From the NCBI RefSeq assembly GCF_003254395.2, contig NC_037645.1, positions 682,001 through 746,000 on the forward strand: a stretch of 64,000 nucleotides of DNA. The letters are read 5' to 3'. The position numbers and the translations under genes were made by a program. Of this stretch, positions 46,901-61,580 are shown piece after piece. How positions within the stretch are numbered: the first letter of the stretch is position 1; each line of letters starts with the position of its first letter. Below the pieces are notes generated by a model. That model was not told the origin of the DNA. It saw nothing but the letters and a program-made list of their open reading frames with translations, and did not search any database. This DNA comes from Apis mellifera. Lineage: Eukaryota > Arthropoda > Insecta > Hymenoptera > Apidae.

Positions 46901-48931
46901 AATGCTGTACGCATTGCAACGTTGAGAATTATAACGGCTTGTTATTTCCGAAGACAAATTAACGCGATAAATGTAACACAATGAGGGGAGGGACGAAGTA
47001 GTGGCTCGACAATGGGGCGGTCGCGTCTGACCATAAACAGGGAATAACTACTGCGTACGCGTTGTATGCGCGAAAACAACGTTGAATCGATATAAATTGC
47101 GCCCTTGAATCAATCGTAATAATTATGTTTATTCCAGATATATATACGATTAAAAGATTTTTGCATCATAATAAATAGAAAATTGAAAACATATATACCC
47201 TCCCCCCCTCTTTCGAGTGCTTTGCTCGTTCGCTTGTATATTAAATATTTTCCAAAATCGAACCGGCCTCTCGCGTGATTGCAACTCGTTGCACCGTGAA
47301 ATTTTCCGATTTTACGCTTACGCCGATTACGCGAAAACTTTTCCTCCTCGAAATTTTTTATTATCGCGTTAACGCATCGGTTTCAAAATATTAATTTTCT
47401 TTCATATTTCGGATTCGTATTTTTCAAGAATACAATTTTTACAAATTTCGAAACAATACTGTGTATATATATATTTTATAATTTATTTTCGTTAAAATAA
47501 AATTAGTATCGAAATGTTATAAATGTTATTCAATGGTTTCTCGTTGAAGGAATTTCAGAAAAAGATAACTCTTTCGAGGTCTAATAAAAATCGGAATATT
47601 CTCCGAGAAACATGTAGAAAGATTGAGAGTAAAAGAGAAAAATTTACCACTTATTCACGAGACGATTCCTCCGACGTCGGAACGGAACAGACGGACGCTC
47701 TCTAGCGGTAGTAGGTGAGAAAGACCGGGTTAGTTTTTCCCTTTCCCATCCCGGGGAGCGATTCGTTGGCCCGGAAAGAGGATTTACGATTATAATTGAA
47801 CCACTGATAAATCAGTGGTGCGCTGGGGAACGCGAGAGAAAAATCTACTGGCTGAGAAAAGAAGAAGAAATTGATTATGGAATTGGTACAGTGGAATTAT
47901 TAAGACGAAGATGATTGATATGATAAAGCAAAGTGAAGTAAAGCTTTTTCTTAAATTCAGAGGAGAAAAAGTGGAAAGTGAAATATTGATTGAGAAATTA
48001 AAACACGAGTAATTTTATATTTTATAATTTCGTATGGATTTTGTTTGAAGGAATAAAAGTAAAGAAACTTGAGGAAAGAATAATTACAAGTAAAATTGTC
48101 TGATATAGAAAAATATATTATACATTATATATAATGATAGAAATGAAAGATACGAAGTTATTCAAATTTCAATCAAACGTATGGACATTAAAGAAAAGGA
48201 TCGTTGGTATGATAAAAATTAAAGAGAGAGAGACTAATGTTTGCGCGAAATATCATGCAATTATCACAGTTAACTACAGACGCTCTTATTACGAGGGGGG
48301 AGGTGAAAAAAGAGAAGAGAGAAAGAAAGAAAGATGCCGGTGGTTTTTCAGCCAGACGGTGGAAAAGGAATATTAACCGTGCGGTGAAACGAGGCGTATG
48401 TATGTATATGCCGCTCACGTAAGTGGATTTTCATGTAAAATATTTTACGAGAACGTCACTCTTTTCGTATATCTGAATCACGAGATACTTGGTTCCTGGT
48501 CTCTGCTCAAGACCAGACTTTGCTATTTTAATTTACAGTTTATCCCATTGTTCCGCTTCTTTGAATTCGCACGGTTCTAATTCAACCTTTATTTATCCAC
48601 CACCTCCAGAGAGTTAGTCGTTAATCTACCACCCCCTCCCCCACACGGAAGAAATCTTATTTATGCACGGAGGAAATTTCGTTGTACAATTTATTTATTT
48701 CCGTTTGGGACGGAACAGAATTCCTTTCTTTATTCGCGCGTGATACATCGAGCATGAAATTGAAGAAAATTTTCCTCGAATAATTCGAATAATCGAATAC
48801 CTTGTCGAATGATTAAACGTTTAGAAAAATCGTGAGTTTACGAAACTCTGTTCTGAGAAACTCGTAAAAAGATGAGAATTTCCAAAGAGTTTTCGAGAAG
48901 GTATCAATTCGAGAACGATGAGTAATTCACG

Positions 48932-48932
<1 letters not shown>

Positions 48933-48962
<30 letters not shown>

Positions 48963-48990
48963 AGAAAGGAAGGAAGGAAGGAAGGAAGGA
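48933..48990. repeat. Poly-A run followed by (GGAA)n
   Basis: 27 consecutive A residues, then repeated GGAA units to about 48990. Such a join can mark the 3' end of a retroposed sequence, but I see no recognisable retroposon body upstream, so I treat it as a compound simple repeat. Confidence 0.9.
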
Positions 48991-51458
48991 AAAAAGTTTC
49001 TGTCAAGTTAAACGACCGAGAGAACGGTCACGAGTGAAATTTCGGTTCCTTTCCGGTTTACGTGCGATCCGGTCGTCCGGAAAACTCGAAATAAGTGAAT
49101 TTCTTCCCATCCCCTTGTCGGTATCCCTTTTGCCGGAAGAATTCTTACGCAAAGCTGGAGTGTGGCTGAGAGCATGCTTGACGGCGCATTCCTTTAAAGC
49201 TGAGCCACTCTTTTTCATTATCTGCCTCCTACCATTTTCCATTCGCTGCTCTTTCTTTTTCCAAGGTTGGAGAAACGGCGAGCGGTGGAAGAACGGTGGT
49301 CAGGAATATTGATCGATTTGAATTTTAAGCGAATCTTCTTATCGGGATTATTTCAGTTATAATTTTCTGGGGGGAAAAAAATTTCCGATTATAACGAAGG
49401 GGGATCTCTTTGTTATATTTTTTACGATAAGAAAAATCAGTGAAAAATTTTTAATAAGAGTATCTACATAAATCGTGACTAAGATAAAATATTTTTTTAA
49501 TCTTCATTGAAATTTTCGTACATTAATAATTTTAAAATGTTTGTACTTTTTTTTAATCGAATAGTCGTGCAAAAGATTTTCGCATTGTTATTTTGTTTAA
49601 CATCACAAAAAATAATTTACCAAATGTTTAATACTTACATTTCAATATTCTTTTTTTTTTTTAATCTAATATTGAGAAACATTGCAAATATTTAATATTT
49701 AGAAGATTACTTTTCGATCAATGGTCACAAAGTATAATGTCATGATAATAATTTATCTTAATGGATTTTTTAAACGGAAGTCGTAAATATTAATAAAATT
49801 ACCAACACGAAACTAGTATTATTTTATCAAGAATTTAAAAAAAAAATTCCCTATAAAGAGAAAATACGTGTAATCGACAAGAATAATTTGAGTCTAATTT
49901 ATTGTGCATTGACTGCGTGCATGCTTATCGACTAATGGCAGCTTTTATTACGAAAAAAAAAAAAGGAAAAAAAAAATGAAACGATAAGAAAGAATTCGAA
50001 GAATAGGGAATTTTTAAACGAAGAATTATAATTATATAGATTTATCGCCAGTCAGATTTGTAACGCGGATGTTATTGTCCGAAGTAGATCCGGGAATCAA
50101 AATCGCGTGATGCCTGTAATTACGCGTTGATTAATTGAGCACTCACGCCAAGCTGCCGCTACCTCATAGCGACGGCTGCCAACGTCTCTTTTTTACAGGG
50201 AATTTATTGCTCGAGAGCCGTTCACTCCGTTAAATAAACCGTTCCCGTTAAAATGTTCTTTCGCATTAATAATGCCATATCTGATCAAAAACACAGCGCC
50301 CCATTTTTCCACACACGTACGCGCGATAATGCGTAACATCCGGTATTCAATATACGTGTTGCTTGGCCGGTGAGCGCACGCGCGTCTGTCCATACGAGAT
50401 CTAGGGATCCCTAGAATCGATTCGAAATACTAAACACTAAGAAATTCACGGATCCGTACATCTCGTTTAACTCGATACTTTTATTATTTGTTGTAAATTG
50501 TCATCCAACACAAGGATTTAACAAGATTTTATAGAAAAAAGAAAAACACCCGTTCGAATTTTATAAATTTTATCTCGAATCAACGATAACGCGTCGTTAG
50601 TTAATTTCAGCCACGATGGCGTTAATTTAAAATTTGGGAAATCGTGTGCAAAGATGATGTTTCCAGGGCGGGCATGAATTCTTAAGCGGAACGTTGCCCG
50701 TTTCCAACGTGGCACGTAGCGTCTCGCCGTGGAAAAAGTTTCGTCGAATTTGCCGAACGGTTGGCAGCGCGGTGGCCATCGGAGCAACGTTAGTTACTTG
50801 GATTAGCTTTTTCATTACGGCTGGCCCGGCCACGGTTTAAAACGGAGGCCAATTCGTGCAACCGGATAAATCATTCATGGAGCAAATTACCCGTTCGCCA
50901 AACGATCCTTGCTTGTTTAGGGAATCTAATCACGTTTTTCTCCGTCAGCCAGCGCACACGGGGAATCGACTCGTTGAAAAGTTGCCCGCCCTTTTTATTT
51001 TCCTCGCGCATTCCATTCTTTTTAACGCTCCGTAATCCATCAACGTTTTGGAAATTCCTGTTCACGATTCTTTCTTTATCGATTATCAATTTTTTCCTCC
51101 CTTCTTCCTCGTCCTAACAAATATTATAAATATTCACCTATAATCCGTTAATAATCTAAACTTTTTCAATTTTAAGAAAAAAATCGTTCGAAAGGGGAGG
51201 ATTAATCATCGAAATGTCACGTGTGACGAGGGAAAAGAAAAAAAAGAAAAGAAAGTGGAAAGGAAGAGGAACCCGTGTATGTGGAATCACGCTGATAAAT
51301 AACCAAGAAGTAGATTTGAAGGGTTCGACGCCGATCGCGAAAGTTACTCGAGGTGACAAGGATTTATTGGGAAAGTTGCGATTGTACGTATAAAGCGCGC
51401 ACCAGGTGGGTGGTAGGCCACCACCAGCCTCGTGGCTGGTGTTATCGGCCAGGCCGGA

Positions 51459-51473
51459 GGGTGGGTGGGTGGG
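51459..51473 (+). other. Canonical G-quadruplex motif with one-base loops
   Basis: GGGTGGGTGGGTGGG: four G triplets with single T loops on the sense strand, one of the most stable known quadruplex types. A hairpin at 51422-51441 (caccagcc, loop tcgt, ggctggtg) lies just upstream. Confidence 0.8.
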
Positions 51474-54400
51474 AAGCACGCCTTCCTGAGGAGTTGGTGG
51501 AAAGCGGGATGATCGTATCCGGAGAATTTCCAATCTGCAATTTGGAGTTTCACCACCCGACCCGTTCTCCTTCGAAGAAGGGCCACGGGAGAATAATGGA
51601 GATGTCGCCGAGCATATTGTCGATTTCGCAACTTTACGAATTCCCTTCCTCGGGAACGATCGATTCTTCGATCTGACGCCTCTTCTCCGCGCCGTCTTTC
51701 GCGGATTCGAACGAATCCTTCGTCGACTTCTCCTCGCTTTTCAACCTTGGCGAACTTTCCTTCGCCAAATCTTCATATCGCGTCTTCATATCGTTTTCTT
51801 TGACGATCCCCTCGGATTAAATTGAATCGGCGATCGATCTATCCGTTTACTTTGATTAAATTTTGAATTTTAATTTATCTCGACTCACGTTTACGTTATG
51901 TTGTAATCTTGGAATAGAGAAGATAGTGAAGCGTGAATGGAAGAATAATTTTTTTGTTAAATCTCTTAGTCTTTTCTTTTCGAATAATTTTTTTTATTTA
52001 CTCAAGCATCTCTCATCATTTCTTTCTCTCTTTTCTTTTACCGGTGTCCTGGGGATTTGCTCGCTCTCTTGATGAAATTTTGAATTTTAATTCATCTCGG
52101 GGACAACGTTAGCACGTGACTCGCGAGACGGAGCATTCTTGTATTGTAATCTCGAATAGCGGATAAAATTTTCCAGCGCTTTCCAGTTGTATTGAAAAAA
52201 AAAAAAAGAAAAAAGAAAAACGAAAAGGCTGGTTGCTTTCTCAAGCAATCTTAATATTATTATTTTATTCTTCCTCTTTTTCGAATAATTTCCCTACTAT
52301 TTTTCTATTCGCTCTTTCTTCTCCTATTCTCCGTTATAAAATAGAAAAATTTAAATTTAAAATCCTAGGATTGTATCATCAAAAATCCATTACTCTAATA
52401 AATCCTTTAACAATATAATTTCTCAGTAACGACTTCTTCTTCCTGCTTTTCGCAATCTACTCTGTTCCTTCAATATCCAGATAACGCATACAAAACCGTA
52501 TATAATTTGAATCAGCTCTACGAATCCGCTAAACTTGGAAAACTCTCTCGTCTCGTCTCGAAAGACACTTCAGTCTCCCTTTCAATCCCGATTTCTGTCC
52601 TCTCTCCTCTATCATCTTGCCGATTGCAGCCTCAATGAGGAACAAAGATTGAGTGTGACGCGCGCGCTCGGAGTGGAGCGCATAGAGGCGCGCAGGGATG
52701 GATGACGAGTTGTACAGGATGGAAACAGGATAGAGCTCAAAGGGAAATTGAAAAACCAAGATGGGAGTTTCTTCTGTAATTCCGACCGCTTTGATCTTCA
52801 ATGCCATATTGAATATCGTGCTCGTGTTTTTTTTTCTTCCCTTTTTTTTAAATATATCCTCGGTCGGATGCGTGCACGCTAAATAAAATCGACGACAAAA
52901 CAATTATTCAGTACGATCGGCTCGAGAGTTTTTCTTTGATATCTACCTATCTTTTTTTCTTTTTTTTTTTTTTATTTATTATTACACGCGTATCTCGACG
53001 CGAGAACGATCTTTTATAGAGAAATAGTGTTTGCTGTGTGTGGTATGGTTATCAAAGGAAGGGACACGTAATCTATTTTTCTTTTTTTTTTTTTTTTATT
53101 ATCACGTATCTTGACAAATAAAGGACAAGATCTTGCGCGAAATAATGAATGTATGAATATATGAAAGGAAGCTTGGAATCTATTGTGTTTTCTTCTTCTT
53201 TTTTTAAATATACGTTGTGAACGAATGATTGATATAAGTGAAATAATTATTTGATTAATCTTTCGTAACTTTTTCTTTCGTTTAAGTAAAGGACAAGTAA
53301 ATTATATTAAACAACTTTGTTTTTCGAATTTATAAACTTCGATTGAAATTTCGTTTACACGAATTTTGATTTTGAGCAACATTTTCATGATTAATAAATA
53401 ATTGTTTAACTCGAACATAAATAAATTGCAAATATATAATGCTAAATAATTTACAACTTAGTCAAAGGAGGTTTCTTAATTATGAAAATACACTTCTTTT
53501 TTATACATGCAAAATCCAGATATTTTTGAAAAATTCCTTTTCTCTCACATTTCTAATCTTAGCCAAGAGCCATATTCCTAACAATCGAGATTTCTATTTG
53601 TAAGAACCTTTTCACCAGTCTTTCAGAAAGATAATATTCTTATTATTATTTTCTAATTTTTTTTCCCTCTTTTTTTAGAATTTTCCAAGCTCCGACAAAG
53701 AACAGGCGTCTCTTGTTCGCAGAATATCATCTTATGATAGAGAGGAAAGATACGAAATACAAAAAGGCGTAGACCCTATAACTTAACCAAAGATGTACAA
53801 GTATTCCATCTATCTTAACCATTTCATAATCTAATCCTTACTCATTTTAACTTTTCATAACGTTCGAAAAAGGAGAAGAAGAAAGAATTACTCTCGATAT
53901 CGGCTGAAATTCGTTCTGAATCGACAGGAAAACAGGACAATGTGAATGGTCGCTTAATTACCTCGCACAGAGAGAGAGAGAGAGAGAAAGATTCAAGTAC
54001 GTGTTCGGTTTCTCGTGGGTGGCGGTGTGGCGCGCGCTTTTGAAATTTAAATATAGCGTACAAAAGGAAGGGTGGACAGAGGGAATACCAAGGGATTGGA
54101 GTGTACACGGGGCCCACGATGCCGAGGGCGTCTTTGACAAATACTTTCCACCTCGTCGTCGCGTCTCTCGTGACATTTACTCGGGTCACCTCGGGCCAAA
54201 TGCAATTTATTTTCACCCGGCGGCCGAAGAAAAAGGCAAAGAGTAGAGCCTCCTCCTCCTCCTCCCTCCCGCATCTAGAGAGATAGATCTACATCTTGCA
54301 AATTACTTGCTAAGTCGAATAACAGAGAGATCTGATCTCGGTTCAGGGAAAATTTTGCTTCCTGTGTTTTAACCGTCTGCGGCGGAAACGCAAGCTCGTC

Positions 54401-56348
54401 TCTCTCTTCCGCTCTCGCTTCCACCAATATCGTTCCATTCGTATTTATCGGAATGAAACTTTTAATGATCGATTGAACGAAGCCTGGATTTGTTATTCCA
54501 AGTCCAGCGTCCGATGTTGTTCCAATTACACTGCAATATATCCATTACGAACAAACGAAAACAAACAGGCGATACGATAATATACGCGTGTGATGTACAA
54601 TTCGAATGTATATATATGTGTATGAGAATCTTTAGATAATGGAACACGGATTTTTAAATATGGATAAATTATTCTATTCTGTAGTATTCTCGAAGTTATT
54701 TCGAAATTATATATAAGAAAAATATTCGTTGAATTATTCATAGAGCGCTCTCGAATAATGCAACTCGAATATCTCGCTCTCTTCGTAACTCGCCATCGAT
54801 TAATTGTTCTTTTATCGCCTCGTTAGGTATGGATCGAGCTGCACCAGACACGTCCGATCTGGAGATTGAAATTTTTTTCACTAATTCATCATCGCCTCTC
54901 GCATCCCTTCGCTGTCCGCGAAACGTAACAACACGTTGATTTACAAGTTGATGAAAAACTCGATATTTCTCGCGTTCAATTTATTAACTCGTTGAAAGGA
55001 AAAATCGATACAGCTCGGCTTAATTTCCCGCAAATACGAATCAAACTTCTCTATCGTCGTTATCTAACGAGCTCGGAATTTCGAAAGGGATTTTTTTTTT
55101 GTATGAAAATATAAAAATTGATACAAAATTTTGAGAAGGAACGATGACAAATAATAGTATTAATTAAATTATAAATAATTCAGTTTTGTGCAAAAAAGGT
55201 ACGAATACAAAGTGAAAAAATTCTAGGATGCTTCGTAAAGAGTTTTGATCAAGATGGAAAAATTGCTGAATTTTAGAGATCAGATTTTATCAGAGACGAG
55301 GATCTTTTTCTCTCTAAATGTCCAAACATTAAAAGAAAATTTTCTCGTTAGAAATGATTGGAAAACTTTGAAGCTTGTAATTATGTATATCAATTTGTCA
55401 ATTTTGATGACACGTTAAGACGAATTGATTCCATTATTAAATCTTCGTTGAATCACCTGTTACAAGTTATGACCTGACGTGGTTCGATTGGAAATAAATT
55501 AATTTACGTCGTGATCAATTTACTTCGTGATCAATTAAACATATGGATGTCGCCCAATTCGTGTAATTGTATCGATATCAACGAGTCGATGAGAGCAGAT
55601 CTGGGTGAATTTTATTTGAAATTCAAGTATAATAAAAATAATTATTTCAAATAATTTTCGATTGTTGTTTTTTCTTTTCTTTTATCTTAAATTTAACAAA
55701 ATCAATAATCTATATATATATATATAAATGGAAGGATGACATAATACAAATAACATTATTTTTTGAAATGTTATTTTAAATTATCAGAAATATTATATAT
55801 CTCGTAAAATTATTTCGAATAATTTGAAATATGTCCAACTCTGGCACCGACCAATGACGATATAGTACATGTGCATTAAGCAATTTCAATTAAAATTATA
55901 TTAATCCAAATCGATCGATCTTTCTCGAAAATTGAACGAACGAATGCACTATTTTTACATTTCCCTCGATCCTTGTGCAATTTACATTTATCAAACCAAA
56001 TTCAAAGAAAATATCGTACAAATATGTATATTAGAATCATTTCTCAACAATCATTTTGCTGAACAACGAATTCCACTGAAATCACGACAAAAATTATCCC
56101 ATTTACCCAATAATCCATAAAAATCAATTCGCGAGGACGAAGTAAACGGCCAAAATAAAAAAAAAAAAAAGAAACAAAGATGGAGGTAAAGACGGAAAAA
56201 AAGAAGGATTCAATAAGCTTTCATTTTGCTTCCAACGAACGAATTGGTGCTCGTTACGAGAACGCTTCGAGACGGAGAAATCTCGTTGGGAAACATTTCG
56301 AGGAGAGCCAGATCCGATTGAGTTATGGCTAGTTGCCGGCGTGGTTGA

Positions 56349-56371
56349 AGAGAGAGAGAGAGAGAGAGAGA
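56349..56371. repeat. (AG)n microsatellite
   Basis: About eleven AG units followed by a poly-A-rich stretch. Confidence 0.95.
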
Positions 56372-59300
56372 AAAAAAGAAGAGCATCGAGCTATCTACCT
56401 TTTTTTTTTTACCTGTCTTTTTATCCCTCTCAGGTTCGAACCGTCGGTCCACAACCATCGGTGGGAATTTGCGAAAAGCTCTCGCGCTACAAGCTTCTGA
56501 AACTATCGTTAGTTTTCGTGGGTGGGCGGGATTTATGGAGGTTGCAGCATGGAATTTCGCAACACGCCCGGGAAAAGCTGTTTTTCATAGGGAAATTTCG
56601 TTGTTCATCGGCAGGATCGAATCGATTGGATGCCCGGTGATCCTTTCTAACCGCTTTCACGCCCAACCTCCCCGTTATTTTCCCCGTGTTTTCGAGAATC
56701 TCTGGTCGCGGAGATCGCGCTCTATTTTTATCCTCTCCTCTTTTTTTTTTTCCTCTATTTTTATAACGAATATTCCGTCGTGTTTGTATATCTTCGTGTT
56801 TGCTTCGGTGTTAAAGATGGGGCAGGGAGAGAAGAGAAGAACGAAAAGGAGGAAATTATTGCGTCTGTACAAAAGAGGGGCGAGACAAAAGAGGAGAAAA
56901 TTATTTTCTCCGAAGAAAGGAAGCTCGGCTGTTTGAAAAGAAATCGAAAATTTGAGGGAATCGATCCATATTTCCAATTTCTACTTTGAATTTGATTGGT
57001 CATCGCAATTTTAACGAAATTATTGTTATTATATGTTTGATTGACATTTTTCTTTTTTAGATTCAATATCCACCTGTGTTGATTTCTCCTATGTTGGAAA
57101 TACAAGTTCATAATGCTACGAGACAGCAGTAAAATTAAAGTATCAAAAAAATATATCTTTCTTTGATATTATTTTAAATCTAACTTTGAAAACTGATTAA
57201 ACGCTCAATCGATTTAAAGATATAAATCTCGATTTGAAGTTGTTTCCAATAATTTGTAAACCGTGATGGTGATCGACTTATTCTTCTGGCAACAAGGATT
57301 ATTCCAATCCCCTTCTATTGACCGATTTTCCGGAAAAAAGGAATGGAAAAAAGTAGTTTGATCAAAAGTAATCGGATCTTGGGATGGATCGCGTTTTATA
57401 CTAATGGGTAAATGAATCTTCTTGCGGGGATATTGACGCATAAAAGACCAGCGGCTGGCCAATGCACTAATTGCTGGTTGCAGCCTCTACCAGCCTCGAT
57501 CGACCGCCCAAGTAATATTGGTATCCCGATCCAACTAATTACCCGGTTGCTCCATTAGTGTAATTGCTGCCAGCACAATATCCAAACATTACTAGAATAT
57601 CGAAGCTTGTTTGCCGGTAAATTAGACGTCTGCGTTCCTAGCGACGTTTATGCGATCCACGCGACGAATCATTACTTTCGTTACATCCTTTCTCGAAATC
57701 GAAGATATCGTGATGATTCAATTATCAATTCAATTATATATCGATAAATATACACATTAAAGTAATCTTGCAATCCAATTGACGATATCCATGTTATGAT
57801 ATTTTAAATAAACGAAATGGTTAAAAAAATGTGATAACGGTTTGTGGATGAATATTCTTCTACAATGGGAGACAGGATCTCGAGGTTGGTCTCATAAAAT
57901 GGTCGTGGAGGAAAATTCTTATCGGCAAGTTGTTCCGGAAGTTTAGCCGGAAATGGAGGGGACATTAAAAGTGAGGGTAACATCAGTATCAAATTTACGT
58001 CGCATTAAGTTGACGGCTATGTATCTTCCGAAGTTGAGACATATTTGTTCGGAGTCAGAAGACACATTGTCCGAGTTGGGAGATACGTCTTCCGCGAGTT
58101 GCAAGTTTCTCCGCAAGAGCGCAATCTTGCCATAAGTTACCGAGTATAAATTTTGAATTGTTTTAGGGGACGTTTGCAGAGGGGAGGGGATGGGACTTGA
58201 AACGCTCGAGGCGTTGAAAAATACATTCCAAAATACGACAAAAATTAATATGTCGATCGTTGAATGAGGGGAGAAAAAATATCGATCGAATCGAGCTTTT
58301 TTTTAAGATTTTACAGAGAAACAAAATGTAAAATTTGTACGATTCCGTGGATTCTAATCCGTTTTCACGAAATTTGTTTACTTTTTCTCGCTCTATCGAG
58401 TTGCAAATTAGCGAGCAAAATCAGAATAATGCAAGATGTATTACTGGAAGATTATAAGGTCGTTGTATGCAAGCTTTACCTATGTTAATGCGCGTTAATT
58501 ATCTCTACATGTAGATTTAATATAATATATAATCATGCATGAATAGATAAATGTGTCAAAAGTGATAAGACAACGAGATCAATATTGGTATTACTCAAAT
58601 TAATTACTGGCGACATTTTTCACTTAAAATTCGATGAAACAAAAATTATAGGACAATTTTTGCGAGATTGTTGCAAAGGAGAGACATTCCTTTACAAATT
58701 GTTTTTGGAACAAATTGGGGGAAAAATTTATCGAGATTCGTAGAGTTGCTCGAATTTGTCAAATATTTTAGTCGTTATAAAAGGATCTTTTGGAAAAAAT
58801 TGGATCGACGATATTTTTTCTTTTTCAATTATAAAAATTTCATCGAAAATTGTACATTCAAAATTTAATAATCCTTTAATTTTCAGCTTGAGTGTATAAT
58901 AACCAATCAAACATTATCGATAGAAAAATAATTTTTAAAAATAAACTCGGTCGTTCGAAAAACTCGATAATATCGAACAATTATAATTCGATATGTTATA
59001 TTATTTATCGAAAATATACATTTCGAACATGTTCATCGATATGTAATTTCGATAATTTAATTTCGTAAACAATTTTTTCAATTTAAATTCAAAAATTCAT
59101 TTCTGAATTTCTAAATTTTTCCTTCGGATTGATTCGATATTGTTGCCGTTTTTTTTTAATTAACGCGAGGAAGCACGGTGAAAAAAAAAATTTCCTAATC
59201 GAATTTCCATATTTCTTTCTTCCATAATTTTTCCCGAAGAGTGGAACCAATCAGAGTGGATCCTTCTCCTCGGAGAAGGAAGTGGCGACTGACAATTTGA

Positions 59301-61562
59301 TTTAAATTTACGGTGGCTGTTCATCAAGCGTGAACTGTTCGTTTGCGTTCTGTTAAACCGAACACGAGTTCTTCCCTCCTCTCGATTTTTATCGTGGAAC
59401 ACTTTCGAGACGCTTTGGAATAATCAATGAGTCGATCGAGGTGGGAAAGAGAAGGATAAATAGTTACGTTACCCAAGTTATGACATCGTTCCGGTCTTAC
59501 GATCCTCCACCACTTGGCCCCCTCCCCTTCATCTTGGAAACTTCTAATACCGTTCCTTACAACTGAATCATGAAATTCGAAGAGGGAGAAAAAAGAGGTT
59601 GAATAAGATCCTACATTTAAACACAGCGTTTAAAAATCAATAGGATCCTTTTTTTTTTTACTTTTCCAAGTCTCTCGATGAGGTGTAAATAATTGATAAT
59701 TGTTTATCACAGTTATGAAAGAACAAGTTTATGCAAATTGTTTCTGCAAGTGCTTGCAATTAATCTTTTTGGACATCTTGTTCCAAATATTTACATTAAT
59801 TGGATAATTTTTGAATTGTCGAAAAAAATGAATCAAAGTAATTTTCGATACTTTTCCACTGTATCGGCCGGGGAAAGGTTGATAAAAGGCCAATAAATTC
59901 CGAGACGTTACACGCGATATCGATTCAGAGTAACGAATACAGATAATCAAGGGGTAGAAACTTTACCTTCGACTCGGCTTTCCGGCATAAATCTAGAGAG
60001 GCCGACTCTATCCCTCTGCCAGCCGGATCGCATTGTTCTTGCCTCGATACGCGTACGAGAGAGAGTGGTCCTTTTTTTCTTTTTTTCTTTTTTCGGTATC
60101 GTAAAAGAAGGGGACCCTTACGACATTTTTATACCGACGTGGTTGGTCAAGCCCATATCTTATACCGCTCGTGTAGGGTCGGTTTGAAAAGAGAGAAGAA
60201 AAAAAAAAAGAAAAAACGTCGATACAGAAACCGCAACGCATAACCAGTGTGTACGGCACAACGACCACCCTTGGATTCACCGTTAAGCGAAAAACGAGGC
60301 CGCACAATCCTGTTATTGCCTTCGTACGATATCAAGGATTCGGATTGATTCGAAGTTACAACCCTCGTTCCGCCCACTATTGGGGAAACTCATGATCTAT
60401 ACGTCTCCTATAATTCTCCCCGCCCCCTATTTACCATCGATTCGCGTTAGAATAAATTTGAATATTTCTTCTTCAGAGACCACGGTTTCCTCCCTCGTCC
60501 ACCGGTGTCGTTCCAACGGTGAAACAACCGCGCGAGTAGCATCTCATTGTCCCTCGAAGGGGCTGTGGAAACTGGTAAAAGGGGCGCAAGAGGGAGAATA
60601 AATACTCGTTCGAGTGTGAAGGAAGGAAATCGTGTAAGAAAGTCGGGTGGTAGTATAAAACCCCTGCCTCTTCCCAATCTCGTTTCCACGTGATGGGGAG
60701 GAGGGAGATACAGGCTCCCTGTTGGCCTCGAAGAACGCGGGAACCGGCGCATTTATTCCGCGTCTTATTCAAAACGCGGCCCGTAAGACATGTTGAAAGG
60801 AGAGAGGGAGGGGGACTAATGCGAATATATTTATTTTTGCGGCGGAGGAGGGAGGAGAGGACAGTTTGTTTACGTAACAAACCAATTTATTTCTTCGCAG
60901 TTCCCTTTCCTTTCGAGCCTCCAACTCTCCCCGAGGGAGAGTAAATTTCTGGCCCACCTACGACGGAGCTTGCCCTCCATTTTTCAAGGGAGGATAAAAG
61001 GGGAGGAAGAGCCGTGAACTCTGTCTCGCTTTTAAAAGTTTCCTTCCACTTCGCTCATCTATTCTCGTGTCGTATCCTCCGAAACACCTCTGAATACGAT
61101 TATCGACCCCTCCCTCTATTTCTCGTCATGTAAATTCTATCGTTTGTCTGGATGGACAACGCTGTTTCGGGTTAAATCTAGTGCGTCGAGAAATACGAGA
61201 AATAAGGAATATTCGAGATATACGTGTAATACTTAAGAAGGGTACGATCAAATGTTCTTTTTATCAAATCACGATTTGAGATTATGAAAATAATTAACGA
61301 GAGGATTATTTATTATCGATATATTTCGCGTTATAAATTGAAAAATAAATAAATTTCTAGAAAAGTATATGACGCGATTTGCCGTCACGTCATCCGGACG
61401 ACCATAACCGTTATCTACGTTATCAATTGGTCAACGTGCGCGATTATTTGTCGATCAAATTCGAATTCAATTAAATATAGGATTCAAGAAAGCTGGGAAT
61501 TAATCTATAACGTAATGCATGGGCTCGACATTGATGAATAGGGGGTAGCGCCGTTCTGTGAC

Positions 61563-61580
61563 ACTCACACACACACACAC
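61563..61580. repeat. (AC)n microsatellite
   Basis: About seven to nine AC units. Confidence 0.92.

Larger units (their letters stand above)
43621..51458. other. Non-coding intronic stretch
   Basis: No exon, RNA gene or mobile element is recognised. It holds a GGGGG/GGGGGG/GGG run at 43805-43819, the (AC)n tract at 43949-43974, a near-perfect palindrome at 47800-47819, a poly-A/GGAA tract at 48933-48990 and a 14-base palindrome at 50401-50414. GC-richer patches at about 44100-44300, 45160-45500, 50150-50400 and 50640-50960 show frames but no recognisable protein. Confidence 0.5.

Noticed and set aside
48933..48990. Poly-A tail of a retroposon
   Set aside because: No reverse-transcriptase fragment, SINE head or target duplication was seen next to it.
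54001..54246. Possible further ADAM10 exon (a frame with VHGAHDAEGVFD and a Tyr-Phe-Pro run)
   Set aside because: The H-G-x-x-D-A-x-G-V-F-D run is reminiscent of the next prodomain segment, but the following residues do not match, no suitable acceptor and donor with phase 1 entry bracket it, and the frame runs into a stop. Probably coincidence.
56434..56443. GGTTCGAACC, a perfect match to a tRNA B box
   Set aside because: No A box, acceptor stem or cloverleaf can be built around it; tcga words are very common here.
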